Source of the DNA: Nocardia rhizosphaerihabitans
GTDB taxonomy: Bacteria > Actinomycetota > Actinomycetes > Mycobacteriales > Mycobacteriaceae
DNA length: 64,000 bases
Direction: 5' to 3'
NCBI RefSeq assembly: GCF_014646295.1
Contig: NZ_BMNE01000003.1
Coordinates: 186,001-250,000 of the forward strand
Part shown: positions 53,994-62,338 of the stretch, in pieces
How positions within the stretch are numbered: the stretch's first letter is position 1
Layout: each line of letters starts with the position of its first letter
The notes under the pieces: generated by a model
What the model was told of the DNA's origin: nothing
What the model saw: the letters and a program-made list of their open reading frames with translations, nothing else
Databases searched by the model: none
Made by a program: the position numbers and the translations under genes

Positions 53994-55840
53994 CCTCGAC
54001 TCCTCGTGGTTGTAGACGGCGGTTCGGCCTCGGCGCGATCGAGTTCCTCGTCGAGTGCGAGGGCGGCGGTGATCAGTGCCAGGTGGGTGAAGGCCTGCGG
54101 GAAGTTGCCCAGTTGCTCGCCGGACGGGCCGATCTCCTCGGCGAACAGGCCGACGTAATTGGCATAGGTGAGCATCTTGTCGAAGGCGTAGCGGGCCTGT
54201 TGCAGCCTGCCTGTCCGCGCGAGGGCTTCCACATACAGAAAGCTGCACAGGTTGAAGGTGCCTTCGGTCCCGCGCAGACCGTCCGGCGATGCCTCGGGGT
54301 CGTAGCGGTAGACCAGGCTGTCGCTGACCAGCTCCTGATCCATCGCGTCGAGGGTGCTCAGCCACATCGGGTCGGTCGGTGACAGGAAGCCCATGCGGGG
54401 CATGAGCAGCAGCGACGCGTCGAGCACCTCGGTGGCGTAGTGCTGCACGAACGCCTGGCGCTGCTCGCTCCAACCGCGCTCGACGATCTGGCGGAAGACC
54501 GCGTCGCGTTCGGTCGTCCAGCGGGCCAGGTCAGCGGGTCTGGCCTGCTCGGTCGCCAACTTGATGGCGCGGTCGAAGGCCACCCAGGTCATCAGCCTGC
54601 TGTAGGTGAATTCCTGTCTACCACCGCGTGTTTCCCAGATTCCCTCGTCCAGGCGGTCCCAGTTCCCGGCGAGCCAGTCGATGAGACCGGCGAAGGTCCG
54701 CCACCCGGTGATGGCGGCCAGATCGGTGGCCTGGGCCAGGGCGTCGGCCACCTCGCCGTAGATGTCGAGCTGGATCTGGTCGGCCGCGCCGTTGCCGACC
54801 CGCACCGGCGCCGAACCCTGGTAGCCCTCGAGGTGGGTCAGGATCACTTCGTCGAGCCGGGGATCGCCGTCGACGCGGTACATGATCTGCAACGGCTCGC
54901 CCGAGACGGTCCCGCCCGCCTCGACCCGCTCGCGCAGCCAGCGGCGAAACGCGTAGGCCTCCGCGGTGAACCCGAGATCCATCAAGGCCCGGACCGAGAG
55001 GGAGGCATCCCGGATCCAGGTGTAGCGGTAGTCCCAGTTGCGTTCGCCGCCGATCTGCTCGGGCAGTCCCATGGTGGCCGCCGCGATGGGCGCACCGGTC
55101 GGCGCGTAGGTGAGCAGTTTGAGGGTGATCGCGGAACGGTTGACCTCGTCGCGCCAGCGGCCGCGGTAGGTGGACGAGCGCAACCAGGTCTGCCAGAAGT
55201 GACGGCACCGGTCGAGTTCCTCGGCTATGCCCTCCCACGTCGGGGCCGCCGAGACGGGCCCGCCCGCGGACGTGGTCGTCAGCACGACGGCGGCTCGCTC
55301 ACCCGCGGACAGCGTGAACCGCGCGGTGACATCCGCGCCGTCGGGGTGCAACACGATCGGGTCGGTGGTCTGCAGGTGCAGATCGGCGGTAGGGGACCGG
55401 AAGACGGCGGTGCGGTCGTCGGCCCGATCGAGGGTGTGAGTGGCGCGTCCGTAGTCGAACCGGGGACGGCACTCGAGGGAGAAGGTCAGACTTCCGCGCA
55501 CCACCCGCACGACGCGCACCAGCCGGTGCCGGTCGGTGGGCTCGGTGTCGAGAATCGGTTCCATGAAGTCGGCGACCTCGCCCACGCCGTCGGGCCCGGA
55601 GAACCGGGTGAGCAGGATGGCGGTATCCGGGAGATAGAGCTGCCGGACAGTGCCGGCGGCGGTGTCGACGGCGATCGAGCAGTACCCGCCCTTCTCGCTG
55701 TCGAGCAGCGAGGCGAACACGCTGGGGGAATCGAATCGGGGAGCACACCACCAGTCGATCGTTCCGGCGGCCGAGACCAGCGCCGCGGTCTGGAGATCGC
55801 CGACGATGCCGTGTTCGTCGATCGGTGGGTACGCGTTCAC
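53990..55840 (-). CDS. Glycoside hydrolase family 15 (trehalase/glucoamylase type)
   Basis: The 616-residue protein begins NAYPPIDEHGIVGDLQTAAL after a GTG behind GGAGGAGCGCTC, a better start than the longer frame. Landmarks of the GH15 superfamily are GTIDWWCAPRFDSPSVFASL, GGERNWDYRYTWIRDASLSV, and EEIGPSGEQLGNFPQAFTHL near the end, where the two catalytic Glu residues lie. Mycobacterial relatives (Rv2402) hydrolyse trehalose, so trehalose turnover is a reasonable prediction. It is cytosolic and heads an operon with the DUF7144-type gene. Confidence 0.9.
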   Translation of the reverse strand: MNAYPPIDEHGIVGDLQTAALVSAAGTIDWWCAPRFDSPSVFASLLDSEKGGYCSIAVDTAAGTVRQLYLPDTAILLTRFSGPDGVGEVADFMEPILDTEPTDRHRLVRVVRVVRGSLTFSLECRPRFDYGRATHTLDRADDRTAVFRSPTADLHLQTTDPIVLHPDGADVTARFTLSAGERAAVVLTTTSAGGPVSAAPTWEGIAEELDRCRHFWQTWLRSSTYRGRWRDEVNRSAITLKLLTYAPTGAPIAAATMGLPEQIGGERNWDYRYTWIRDASLSVRALMDLGFTAEAYAFRRWLRERVEAGGTVSGEPLQIMYRVDGDPRLDEVILTHLEGYQGSAPVRVGNGAADQIQLDIYGEVADALAQATDLAAITGWRTFAGLIDWLAGNWDRLDEGIWETRGGRQEFTYSRLMTWVAFDRAIKLATEQARPADLARWTTERDAVFRQIVERGWSEQRQAFVQHYATEVLDASLLLMPRMGFLSPTDPMWLSTLDAMDQELVSDSLVYRYDPEASPDGLRGTEGTFNLCSFLYVEALARTGRLQQARYAFDKMLTYANYVGLFAEEIGPSGEQLGNFPQAFTHLALITAALALDEELDRAEAEPPSTTTRSRG

Positions 55841-55944
55841 GAGCGCTCCTCCCTCGAGGCCGCCCACCCCGGTGGCCGGCCGACTTCAGCCAACCAGCCG
55901 ACCGCGTCGGCGGCCTCACCCGGAACGGGTGAATCCCGTGCCGG

Positions 55945-56478
55945 TCAGTGGGTCAAGATGACCTTGATCGCCACGACGGTGGTGGCCGCGCAGCTCAGCA
56001 GTACCGCCCCGACCAGTGTCGAACGGTCGGGACCCCGCCCCTGGAGCCGATGGATGACGAAGGCGATACCGCCGATCCGTACCAGCATCACCACCTCGGC
56101 GAGCACTTGCGCGGTACGCGGCTCGAGCCACCCGATCGCCGCGGCCGCCAGGATCGCGCAGGGCACCACCGCCGAGCTGAGGATGGGCAGCGAGTCGCGC
56201 AGATTCGCCCATCGCTGCGGCGTGGAGCGCGGCGGGCCGTCCCGCACCGATCGTCCGACGCTCTCGGCGAAGGAGTGCGCGATGAACGTGGACAGCGCGG
56301 TGCCGAGGACGACGAGGATGCCGACGTTCTCGGCGGACGGCGAGACCGGGATCAGCGCGGCCAGGATCAGGACGTTGCCGTAGATGTAGGCGCTGATGCG
56401 ACTGGCCGCGTTGCCCTGATCGAGCGGGGCACGACCGAACAGAGGTCGGTGCAGGAGCTCGTATCTGTTGCCTGCCAT
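55945..56478 (-). CDS. VIT-like/DUF membrane protein
   Basis: The 177-residue protein starts MAGNRYELLHRPLFGRAPLD. Hydrophobic helices lie at about 30-75 (AYIYGNVLILAALIPV; VGILVVLGTALSTFIAHS), 100-120 and 150-172. The order YIYGNVL, TALSTFIAHSFAES and VGWL-type segment recurs in many actinobacterial hypothetical membrane proteins. Function is unknown. It is about 100 bp upstream of the GH15 gene on the same strand. Confidence 0.8.
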   Translation of the reverse strand: MAGNRYELLHRPLFGRAPLDQGNAASRISAYIYGNVLILAALIPVSPSAENVGILVVLGTALSTFIAHSFAESVGRSVRDGPPRSTPQRWANLRDSLPILSSAVVPCAILAAAAIGWLEPRTAQVLAEVVMLVRIGGIAFVIHRLQGRGPDRSTLVGAVLLSCAATTVVAIKVILTH

Positions 56479-56831
56479 CGGTCCTCACCGTGTTCGTCGG
56501 GTGTCACCGGTCTCACTTCGGAAAGGTTTGCTACCTCGGTACTATATATTTCGGCGGCCGAATTTCTGTGGACCGTCCGTGCCGGTCGGAAATGCGCCCT
56601 GACCGGCAATTGATCGGTCGGCGTGCTGACGGCGAGCGGAACTCGATCGCCGGGAAGATTTCGCGCCGCCATCCTCCTGAACAGCCGAAACGGCAATCAC
56701 GTTGTCGGCGAGACGAATACCCGAGCTCGCTCGCTGGTAATGCTCCAATGCCTCGATATCGCGTCGTGATCAGCGCCGGCGAGTTGCTATGGTGGGCAAG
56801 CGAATCGTTCGTCCGAATGTTAGGAAGCTTG
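56479..56831. other. Intergenic region before a possible small gene
   Basis: This 350-bp stretch is relatively AT-rich around 56520-56560 (TACTATATATTTCGG). No long gene is supported. TATGGT at 56789 could be a -10 element for the small frame at 56832. Confidence 0.35.
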
Positions 56832-56933
56832 ATGGGAAGCACTGCTCTCGACGTCATTGCCCTGCTGGTCAACCGTGCCGCCGGTTTCTGGAACTGGATG
56901 GCGACCGGCTCTGCGGGATTCCCGCCGCTGTGA
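56832..56933 (+). CDS. Possible 33-residue hydrophobic small protein
   Basis: The frame reads MGSTALDVIALLVNRAAGFW, then NWMATGSAGFPPL. AGGAAGC lies four bases before the ATG; the same frame is open further upstream to ATG 56748. The peptide is hydrophobic with a Trp/Phe patch and only one charged pair, as in small membrane-active or surface proteins. A perfect 17-bp hairpin follows 17 bases after the stop, which supports a short transcription unit. I do not recognise the family. Confidence 0.45.
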   Translation: MGSTALDVIALLVNRAAGFWNWMATGSAGFPPL

Positions 56934-56950
56934 CGGTGTGACCTGTGCCC

Positions 56951-56990
56951 GCGAAACCCCCGAAAGCCCCTCGGCTTTCGGGGGTTTCGC
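56951..56990 (+). terminator. Perfect 17-bp hairpin terminator
   Basis: GCGAAACCCCCGAAAGC (56951-56967) and GCTTTCGGGGGTTTCGC (56974-56990) pair perfectly around a six-base loop. It follows the small frame ending at 56933 and precedes the membrane gene starting at 57036. The T-tract is weak (CCTTTCC), as is common for actinobacterial terminators. Confidence 0.8.
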
Positions 56991-57035
56991 CCTTTCCCGG
57001 CGGGCGGATCCGCCGGGTCTCCGTAGGGTGGGGCC

Positions 57036-57605
57036 ATGACGACCGTGGAGACCGAGGCCGTGCCACCGACCCGGCGCTGGGTGCTGGCGATGCGCACGTC
57101 GGTGGCGCTGGCGACCGGGGCGATCCTGACCCTGCTGCTGAACGACGCCACCGAGTTCGACCTGCTGGTCACCGTCGTCGCCGTCCTCGCGCTGCTGGTC
57201 GCCGGCGTGCTGTGGATGGTCTTCGCGCCGATCGGGTGTGCGCGATATCGCCGCTACGGCACCGTGCTGCTCGCGCCGCTGGTGGTTCTGCTCGGGATCG
57301 GCGTCGCAGTGGCGGGCATCCCGGATCGGGTGGCGTGGTGGCTGTCGGAATCGGCGATGACCGAGGCGGCGCAGGGGGAGTGCGACGACGCCGACGGTGG
57401 CTGGGTCGGGGTCGTCCGGGTGTCCTCGATCGCGAGTCAGGACGGCGGTTGCCTGTTCGGGATCGGTGACTCGCTCGGCGGCCTGGCACATTTTCCCGCC
57501 GATTCCCGGCCGCCGGTGCACGTCCCTTCGGCGTACCGGCCGGTCTACACGCCGTTCGACGGGAATTGGTACCGGTTCTCGGTGGACCTGCACGACGGGC
57601 ACTGA
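57036..57605 (+). CDS. Membrane protein, paralogue of the one at 45263
   Basis: The 189-residue protein has three hydrophobic helices (SVALATGAILTLLLN; LVTVVAVLALLVAGVLWMVF; VLLAPLVVLLGIGVAVAG) and an extracytoplasmic C-terminal domain of about 85 residues with RVAWWLSESAMTEAAQGECD and CLFGIGDSLGG. These motifs and the layout match the protein at 45263 closely, although the remaining sequence has diverged. The two Cys residues recur and may pair. Function is unknown. Confidence 0.78.
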   Translation: MTTVETEAVPPTRRWVLAMRTSVALATGAILTLLLNDATEFDLLVTVVAVLALLVAGVLWMVFAPIGCARYRRYGTVLLAPLVVLLGIGVAVAGIPDRVAWWLSESAMTEAAQGECDDADGGWVGVVRVSSIASQDGGCLFGIGDSLGGLAHFPADSRPPVHVPSAYRPVYTPFDGNWYRFSVDLHDGH

Positions 57606-57674
57606 GACGGACGTCCGGTTCTGTCGGACCCCGGCGTTACCGTTGGCGCACAGCCCATGTCGAGGAGGGTGACG

Positions 57675-58046
57675 ATGACCGACAGTGTCGACGGTGTGCG
57701 GGAACGAGCACAGCGTCCGGAGGATCTGAGCCGGCTGGTGGTCGAACGGCTCAATGCCGGCGACGTGGACGGCCTGGTCGAGTTGTACGAATCCGATGCG
57801 GTGCTCGCCCTGCCGGACGGGGTCGTGGCGACGGGGATCGAGGAGATCCGGGCGGCCTACGCGAGGCTGGTGGCCGACCGTCCGGTGTTCCAGCCGGGCC
57901 CCCAGGCGCCCGCGCTGCAAGCCGGTGATCTCGCGCTGACCTCGTCGCGGCTGCCCGGTGGCACCGGCGCCACCGTCGAGGTGGCGCGCAGGCAGCCCGA
58001 CGGTAGCTGGCGCTGGATCCTGGATCAGCCGAACGTGCTCGGCTGA
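57675..58046 (+). CDS. SnoaL/NTF2-like protein
   Basis: The 123-residue protein is an NTF2-fold (SnoaL/DUF4440) domain: LSRLVVERLNAGDVDGLVEL, YESDAVLALPDG, GIEEIRAAYARLVAD and WRWILDQPNVLG. Such folds serve as small enzymes or binding proteins, and the reaction is not predictable. AGGAGGGTGACG lies before the chosen ATG 57675; an ATG 18 bases earlier is less well placed. It lies 70 bp after the membrane gene. Confidence 0.85.
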   Translation: MTDSVDGVRERAQRPEDLSRLVVERLNAGDVDGLVELYESDAVLALPDGVVATGIEEIRAAYARLVADRPVFQPGPQAPALQAGDLALTSSRLPGGTGATVEVARRQPDGSWRWILDQPNVLG

Positions 58047-58068
58047 TCAGGCCCGCACATCCGTTGCG

Positions 58069-58410
58069 TCAGTTCTGGTTCAGGCCCGTCGACAGCACGA
58101 CGACGACCTTGTCCTGGGTCACTTCGCGGACCCGGACATCCATGCCGTTGGATGCCTGCGACTGCCCGACCGGCACGGTGACCTGCTGACCGCCGACGCT
58201 CAAGGTGACCACGTCACCGTCGACGGCGACCAGTTCGGCGTCGATGCCGAGGACCGAGGCCTTCGCGTTCACCCCGCGATCGAAGGTGACGGTGCAGCCG
58301 CTGACGGTGCACTCGGAGGTGGTGCCGTGGCCCGTCATGGTGCAGGCGGACGCGGCGAAGGGAAGCAGGAGGGCAAACGCGGACAGCGCGATCAGCCGAC
58401 GAACAGGCAT
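58069..58410 (-). CDS. Small lipoprotein
   Basis: The 113-residue protein starts MPVRRLIALSAFALLLPFAA followed by SACTMTG, a signal peptide with a lipobox and Cys22 for lipid attachment. The mature part is about 90 residues with a CTVSGCTVTFDRG pair of Cys and beta-rich segments (VVTLSVGGQQVTVPVG). It would be anchored on the outer face of the membrane. The family is not recognised. It is convergent with the NTF2-like gene, 23 bp away. Confidence 0.8.
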   Translation of the reverse strand: MPVRRLIALSAFALLLPFAASACTMTGHGTTSECTVSGCTVTFDRGVNAKASVLGIDAELVAVDGDVVTLSVGGQQVTVPVGQSQASNGMDVRVREVTQDKVVVVLSTGLNQN

Positions 58411-58670
58411 GACGGCCAGTGTAGTGGGAACGGGCCGGTCGCAGCGGTTGGCGTGGACTAGGGATCGAAGGTGCAACGGATCGGTCTCGCCGTGTTGCGG
58501 GCCTGCCGCACCGGGAATAGCGTCGCTGAGAGGTAACTGGCATCGCAGCATTGGTGCCGATCGTGTCCGGTGCACGTCGGGGTGACTGGTCGAAGCTGTC
58601 GATGGCGGACAGATCTGCCGGTCAGCCGGGTGGTCGCTGGGAGCGGCGGCGGAGATCGGGAGGTGGGACC

Positions 58671-59387
58671 ATGATCGCGGGCGAGATGACTGTTGCCAGC
58701 CGCTGGTGGTGGCGACCGGGGTGGACTCCGGGACGTTCGTTCTACGACTGGCAGGTCACCCCGACCCAGCCGGTCGCCGACAAGCTGGTAGAGATCTTCG
58801 CGCCGACCATCGCCCGGCTGCCCGGGCTCGAACAGGTCGACGCCGCCCGCCTGCGCATCGGCGTGCAGGGAATCGGCTTCGTCGACGGGGTCAAGGGGAT
58901 GCACCTGGCTGCGCTGGTCGCCGGTGCCAGGGCGAGGCTGGCCGACCACGCGCCGTTCCAGATCGCGTTCGGCCCGCCGGTGGTCGCCGCCGACTCGATC
59001 CGCCTGCCGATCACCTTGCCCGCGGAGCTGTTGAGTGTGCGCCAGGACCTGACCTGCGCACTGACCGACGTGTGGATCCGGGAACGGATTCCCGAATTCG
59101 GCGAGCCGCTGCGCCCCTACCTTGCCCTGGCCCATGTCACCCGCCCCACGCCGGCCGAGCCGCTGCGCGCGGCGTTCGCGGAGGACGGTTTCGCCGATTT
59201 CACCCTCGACGACACGGTCTCGGCGATCTCGCTGGTCGAATTGCAGTGTGAGAACGGTCGATACGACTTCGCCGAGGTGAGTACCGCCGACCTGCTCCGG
59301 GTGCCGGAGCCGGTCGTCGAACCCACCGTCTACGACGATCCGCTCTTCGGTGCGCTGCGGTGGCCGGAGGACGTCCTCAAGGGTTGA
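58671..59387 (+). CDS. 2'-5' RNA ligase/LigT-like protein
   Basis: The 238-residue protein starts MIAGEMTVASRWWWRPGW with GGAGGTGGG upstream. It resembles the LigT two-H fold: the second H-x-T is intact in LALAHVTRPT, and the first is WQVTPT with Gln in place of His. Closely related actinobacterial proteins usually have a W-x-x-T at this point. If the two-His catalytic centre is needed, this member may be inactive or use another residue. Function is probably in nucleotide or RNA 2',3'-phosphodiester chemistry. The gene end overlaps the convergent ferredoxin gene by 11 bp. Confidence 0.75.
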   Translation: MIAGEMTVASRWWWRPGWTPGRSFYDWQVTPTQPVADKLVEIFAPTIARLPGLEQVDAARLRIGVQGIGFVDGVKGMHLAALVAGARARLADHAPFQIAFGPPVVAADSIRLPITLPAELLSVRQDLTCALTDVWIRERIPEFGEPLRPYLALAHVTRPTPAEPLRAAFAEDGFADFTLDDTVSAISLVELQCENGRYDFAEVSTADLLRVPEPVVEPTVYDDPLFGALRWPEDVLKG

Positions 59388-59715
59388 GCCGGGGCGGCGG
59401 TGCGCCGTGCGGCAGCCGCGGTCCCACCGCGAGACGGGCGCCCGCGGTCCGGCCCTGGCCCCAGCCGAGCTTCTCGCGGTATCGGCCGATCTGCTCGGTC
59501 GGCAGCGTGGCCGTCGGTGCGAGCGGCGTGGCATCGGGGGCGACGTAGAGCGCGTCCGTCGGGCAGTAGGCCTCGCACATGAAGCAGGTCTGGCAATCGG
59601 ATTGCCGTGCGATAACCGGGATTCCGGCGTCGGTGCGGTCGAAGACGTTGGTGGGGCAGGCCACCACGCACTTGTCGCAGCCGATGCAGTCCTGTGCGCG
59701 CAGCAGTTCGATCAC
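59377..59715 (-). CDS. 8Fe-type ferredoxin (electron-transfer subunit)
   Basis: The 112-residue protein has two four-Cys clusters, CIGCDKCVVACPTNVF and CQTCFMCEAYCPTDAL, each able to bind a 4Fe-4S centre, followed by a 50-residue tail. It starts at a GTG overlapping the stop of the flavoprotein gene (GTGA). The pair resembles the flavin and iron-sulfur subunits of adenylylsulfate reductase or fumarate reductase-like enzymes. It is the last gene of the sulfur operon and should carry electrons for the flavoprotein. Confidence 0.9.
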   Translation of the reverse strand: MIELLRAQDCIGCDKCVVACPTNVFDRTDAGIPVIARQSDCQTCFMCEAYCPTDALYVAPDATPLAPTATLPTEQIGRYREKLGWGQGRTAGARLAVGPRLPHGAPPPRLNP

Positions 59716-61301
59716 GACGCCACCGCCAGACCGGAATTGCGGGCATCGGCGGTGCCGATCCACGGTGCGTCGAGTCCGCCGGAGACCACATGGTGATGCT
59801 GCGCCGGGTCGGTGCCCGGATGGTCGGCGCGTTTGCTCATGCCGCGAGTCTCGGTGCGCGACAACGTCGATCGATACATGAGCCTGCCCACCGCGGTGAT
59901 CGCCGCGGCCTGCCTGGCCCGCACCCGCTCGTCGCCGGTCGCACCGCCCAATTCCTGCGCCGCCGCGCTCCACAGCTCGTCCAAACGGGCGAGCGCGGGC
60001 CGCAGCCGATCGCCGTGGCGCAGATAGTTCTTCTCGAACGGGATCAGCTCCTGCTGCGCGGCCGTCACCACCTCGGTGGCGGTCAGTGATCCGGAACCGC
60101 TGGGCCGCAACCCGACTCGGCCCGCACCTGCCACCTCACCGCCGCGCGAGACGGAGCGGGCATAGCGCGCCGCGCCCGCCCCGGCCCAGCTGCCCGACGA
60201 CATCGCCCACGCCGCATTGTGACTGCCACCGCCGGTGAAGCCGCCGCAGATGCGCTCCCTGGTCGCCGCGTCGCCCGCCGCGAACAAACCGGGCACCGTG
60301 GTGGCGCAGTCGTCGTCGACCACATCGAGGCCGCCGGTGCCGCGCACGGTGCCCTCGGCGAGCAGGTCGATCTCGAAACGCTGGGTGAACGGATCGATGC
60401 CACGCCGGTCGAACTGGAGGAAGAAGTTCGGCTGACCGAGGCGCATCTGCGCCTGCACGGTCGCGTCGGCGCGATCGAGCTGAGCGAACACCTTCTCCCG
60501 CACCAGGGTTCGCGCGATCACCGACCGGCCCCTGGTGGAGCCCGCGTCCTCCAGGACCCGCCCGTCCTCGCCGAAGAAGGTGGCGTAGCCGTAGTACGCG
60601 GTCTTGGTGATCGTCGAGCCCTTCGGCACGATCGCGTAGGCATTGGAGAATTCCATCCCCGAGAACCTGGCGCCCACCTCGGCTGCCATCAGCGCGCCGT
60701 CGCCGGTGTCGACATTGGTGCCGAGCGCCCCGGACAGGAATGCGCAGCCACCGGAGGCCAGCACCACCGCGCCCGCGGTGATCCGGTAGTCGCGGTCGAG
60801 CTGACGCTGATGACCCGCGGCGCCGCGCACCGCGCCCGCATCGTCGACGAGCAGTTCCAGCGCGGGGGAGTGATCATGGATCCGGACGCCGATCCGCTGG
60901 AGCCAGGCGCGCATCCGGCGCATGTACTCGGGCCCCTGCACACCGGTGCGCAGCTGCTCGCCCGTTGCCAGGTCGACGGGGAACGGATAGCGGCCTTCGA
61001 CGGCGAGCCGGTTCATGTTCGTGTAGGTCTGGTCGAGGACGCGGTCCATCCAGTAGTGGTCGGCGAGGTGGCCGCCCAGTGCTTCGCGGGCCGCCTTGGC
61101 CGACGCGCGCGCCTCGGCTTCCGGCGCGACGTACCAGACGCCGGTGCCAGAGGGCGCCGTGGCGCCACTGGTTCCGCAGTACCCCTTGTCGACCAGGGTC
61201 ACCTCCGCGCCTGCCTCCCGGGCGTGAATCGCTGCCCACGAGGCGGCCGGTCCGCCGCCGATCACCAGGACGTCGGTGCTCGCGTGCCAGGTTTCGCTCA
61301 T
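59712..61301 (-). CDS. AprA-like FAD flavoprotein subunit
   Basis: The 529-residue protein starts MSETWHASTDVLVIGGGPAA with the FAD dinucleotide motif GGGPAASWAA. Further FAD contacts are TLVDKGYCGTSGATAPSGTG, VVLASGGCAFLSG and GLFAAGDAATRERICGGFTG. The layout is that of the succinate dehydrogenase/fumarate reductase/AprA flavoprotein family. Beside a ferredoxin and sulfonate genes it is likely an oxidoreductase for a sulfur compound. GGAGAACGATTCG precedes the ATG; the longer frame is rejected. A perfect 13-bp hairpin separates it from tauD. Confidence 0.87.
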   Translation of the reverse strand: MSETWHASTDVLVIGGGPAASWAAIHAREAGAEVTLVDKGYCGTSGATAPSGTGVWYVAPEAEARASAKAAREALGGHLADHYWMDRVLDQTYTNMNRLAVEGRYPFPVDLATGEQLRTGVQGPEYMRRMRAWLQRIGVRIHDHSPALELLVDDAGAVRGAAGHQRQLDRDYRITAGAVVLASGGCAFLSGALGTNVDTGDGALMAAEVGARFSGMEFSNAYAIVPKGSTITKTAYYGYATFFGEDGRVLEDAGSTRGRSVIARTLVREKVFAQLDRADATVQAQMRLGQPNFFLQFDRRGIDPFTQRFEIDLLAEGTVRGTGGLDVVDDDCATTVPGLFAAGDAATRERICGGFTGGGSHNAAWAMSSGSWAGAGAARYARSVSRGGEVAGAGRVGLRPSGSGSLTATEVVTAAQQELIPFEKNYLRHGDRLRPALARLDELWSAAAQELGGATGDERVRARQAAAITAVGRLMYRSTLSRTETRGMSKRADHPGTDPAQHHHVVSGGLDAPWIGTADARNSGLAVAS

Positions 61302-61323
61302 CGAATCGTTCTCCTGTCGGGAA

Positions 61324-61354
61324 CCGGTGCCCGGCCCGGAAGGCCGGGCACCGG
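61324..61354. promoter_or_regulatory. Perfect 13-bp inverted repeat between tauD and flavoprotein genes
   Basis: CCGGTGCCCGGCC (61324-61336) and GGCCGGGCACCGG (61342-61354) pair perfectly around a five-base loop. It occupies most of the 61-bp gap between the tauD stop and the flavoprotein start. In the leftward transcript there is no T-tract after it, so it more likely affects mRNA stability or partial termination than full termination. Confidence 0.55.
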
Positions 61355-61362
61355 ACGGGTTT

Positions 61363-62298
61363 TCAGGCGCCGGTGAATTTCGCGCCGGCCACCGGACTGG
61401 ACGGCACACCGTCGACGCCGACCGGAATGTCGCCCTCGAGGGTGGTGCGGTAGAGCACCCGGGTGACGTCGAGATGGTCGAGGTCGCTCGGGGCCAGGTG
61501 CGCGGTGGCGCGGTTGTCCCAGAACGCGATGCTGCCCTTCGCCCACCGGAATCGGACGGTGTAGGCGGGGTGCGAGATCTCGTCGAAGAGCAGCTGCAGC
61601 AGGGCGTCGCTCTGCGGCGGGGTCAGGCCGATGATCCGGGTGGTGAAGCCGGGATTGACGAACAGCACCCGCTCACCGGTCACCGGATGCACCCGCACCA
61701 CCGGGTGCTCGGTCACCAGCGGTGAGGCCGCGATCTTGCGGGCGTAGTCGCTGTCTGCGTCCCACGGTGGGATCCGGCCACCGAAGCGGTGTTCGGCGCG
61801 CAGGCCGTCGAGGAAGGTGCGCAGCGATTCCGGCAGACCGGCGTAGGCGGCGGCCAGATTGGTCCACTGGGTGTCGCCGCCGCGTTCCGGGGCGATCTCC
61901 GCGCGCAGGATGGAGGCGGCGGGCGGGTTGATCAGCGGGGAGACATCGGTGTGCCACTGGTTGGTGTAGCTGAACTTCTTGCGGCCGAAGCGCTTCTCGT
62001 AGAGGCGGCTGTCGACGGCGAGGATCTCCGGGTGCTCGGTGGGCGCGTCGTCGTCGTAGGGGTGCGAGGGGGTGACGGCGCCGAAGCGGCGGGAGAACGC
62101 GATCTGCTCGGCGTGGCCGATGTGCTGATCGCGGAAGAACAGCACCTTGTGCCGGTGCAGTGCCGCGGTGAGCTCGTCGACGGTGGCGTCGGTCAGGTCC
62201 TCGCGCAGGTCGATGCCGGTGACCTCGGCGCCGATGTGCCCGGCGACCGGGACGATCTCCAGTGCGGTGGCGGTGCGGGGGCTTTCGATGGTGGTCAT
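61363..62298 (-). CDS. TauD/TfdA-family Fe(II)/2-oxoglutarate dioxygenase
   Basis: The 311-residue dioxygenase has the iron-binding facial triad: His and Asp in NQWHTDVSPL and the distal His in DNRATAHLAPSD, with the 2-oxoglutarate Arg in VTRVLYRTTL. TauD enzymes release sulfite from taurine or alkyl sulfates; the exact substrate is open. GAAGGACC lies six bases before the ATG. A cysteine-containing leader peptide gene ends 40 bp upstream. It is part of the organosulfur operon. Confidence 0.9.
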   Translation of the reverse strand: MTTIESPRTATALEIVPVAGHIGAEVTGIDLREDLTDATVDELTAALHRHKVLFFRDQHIGHAEQIAFSRRFGAVTPSHPYDDDAPTEHPEILAVDSRLYEKRFGRKKFSYTNQWHTDVSPLINPPAASILRAEIAPERGGDTQWTNLAAAYAGLPESLRTFLDGLRAEHRFGGRIPPWDADSDYARKIAASPLVTEHPVVRVHPVTGERVLFVNPGFTTRIIGLTPPQSDALLQLLFDEISHPAYTVRFRWAKGSIAFWDNRATAHLAPSDLDHLDVTRVLYRTTLEGDIPVGVDGVPSSPVAGAKFTGA

Positions 62299-62338
62299 GT
62301 CGTTGGTCCTTCAGGGAAGCAGGCGGGGACGTGGGTGG

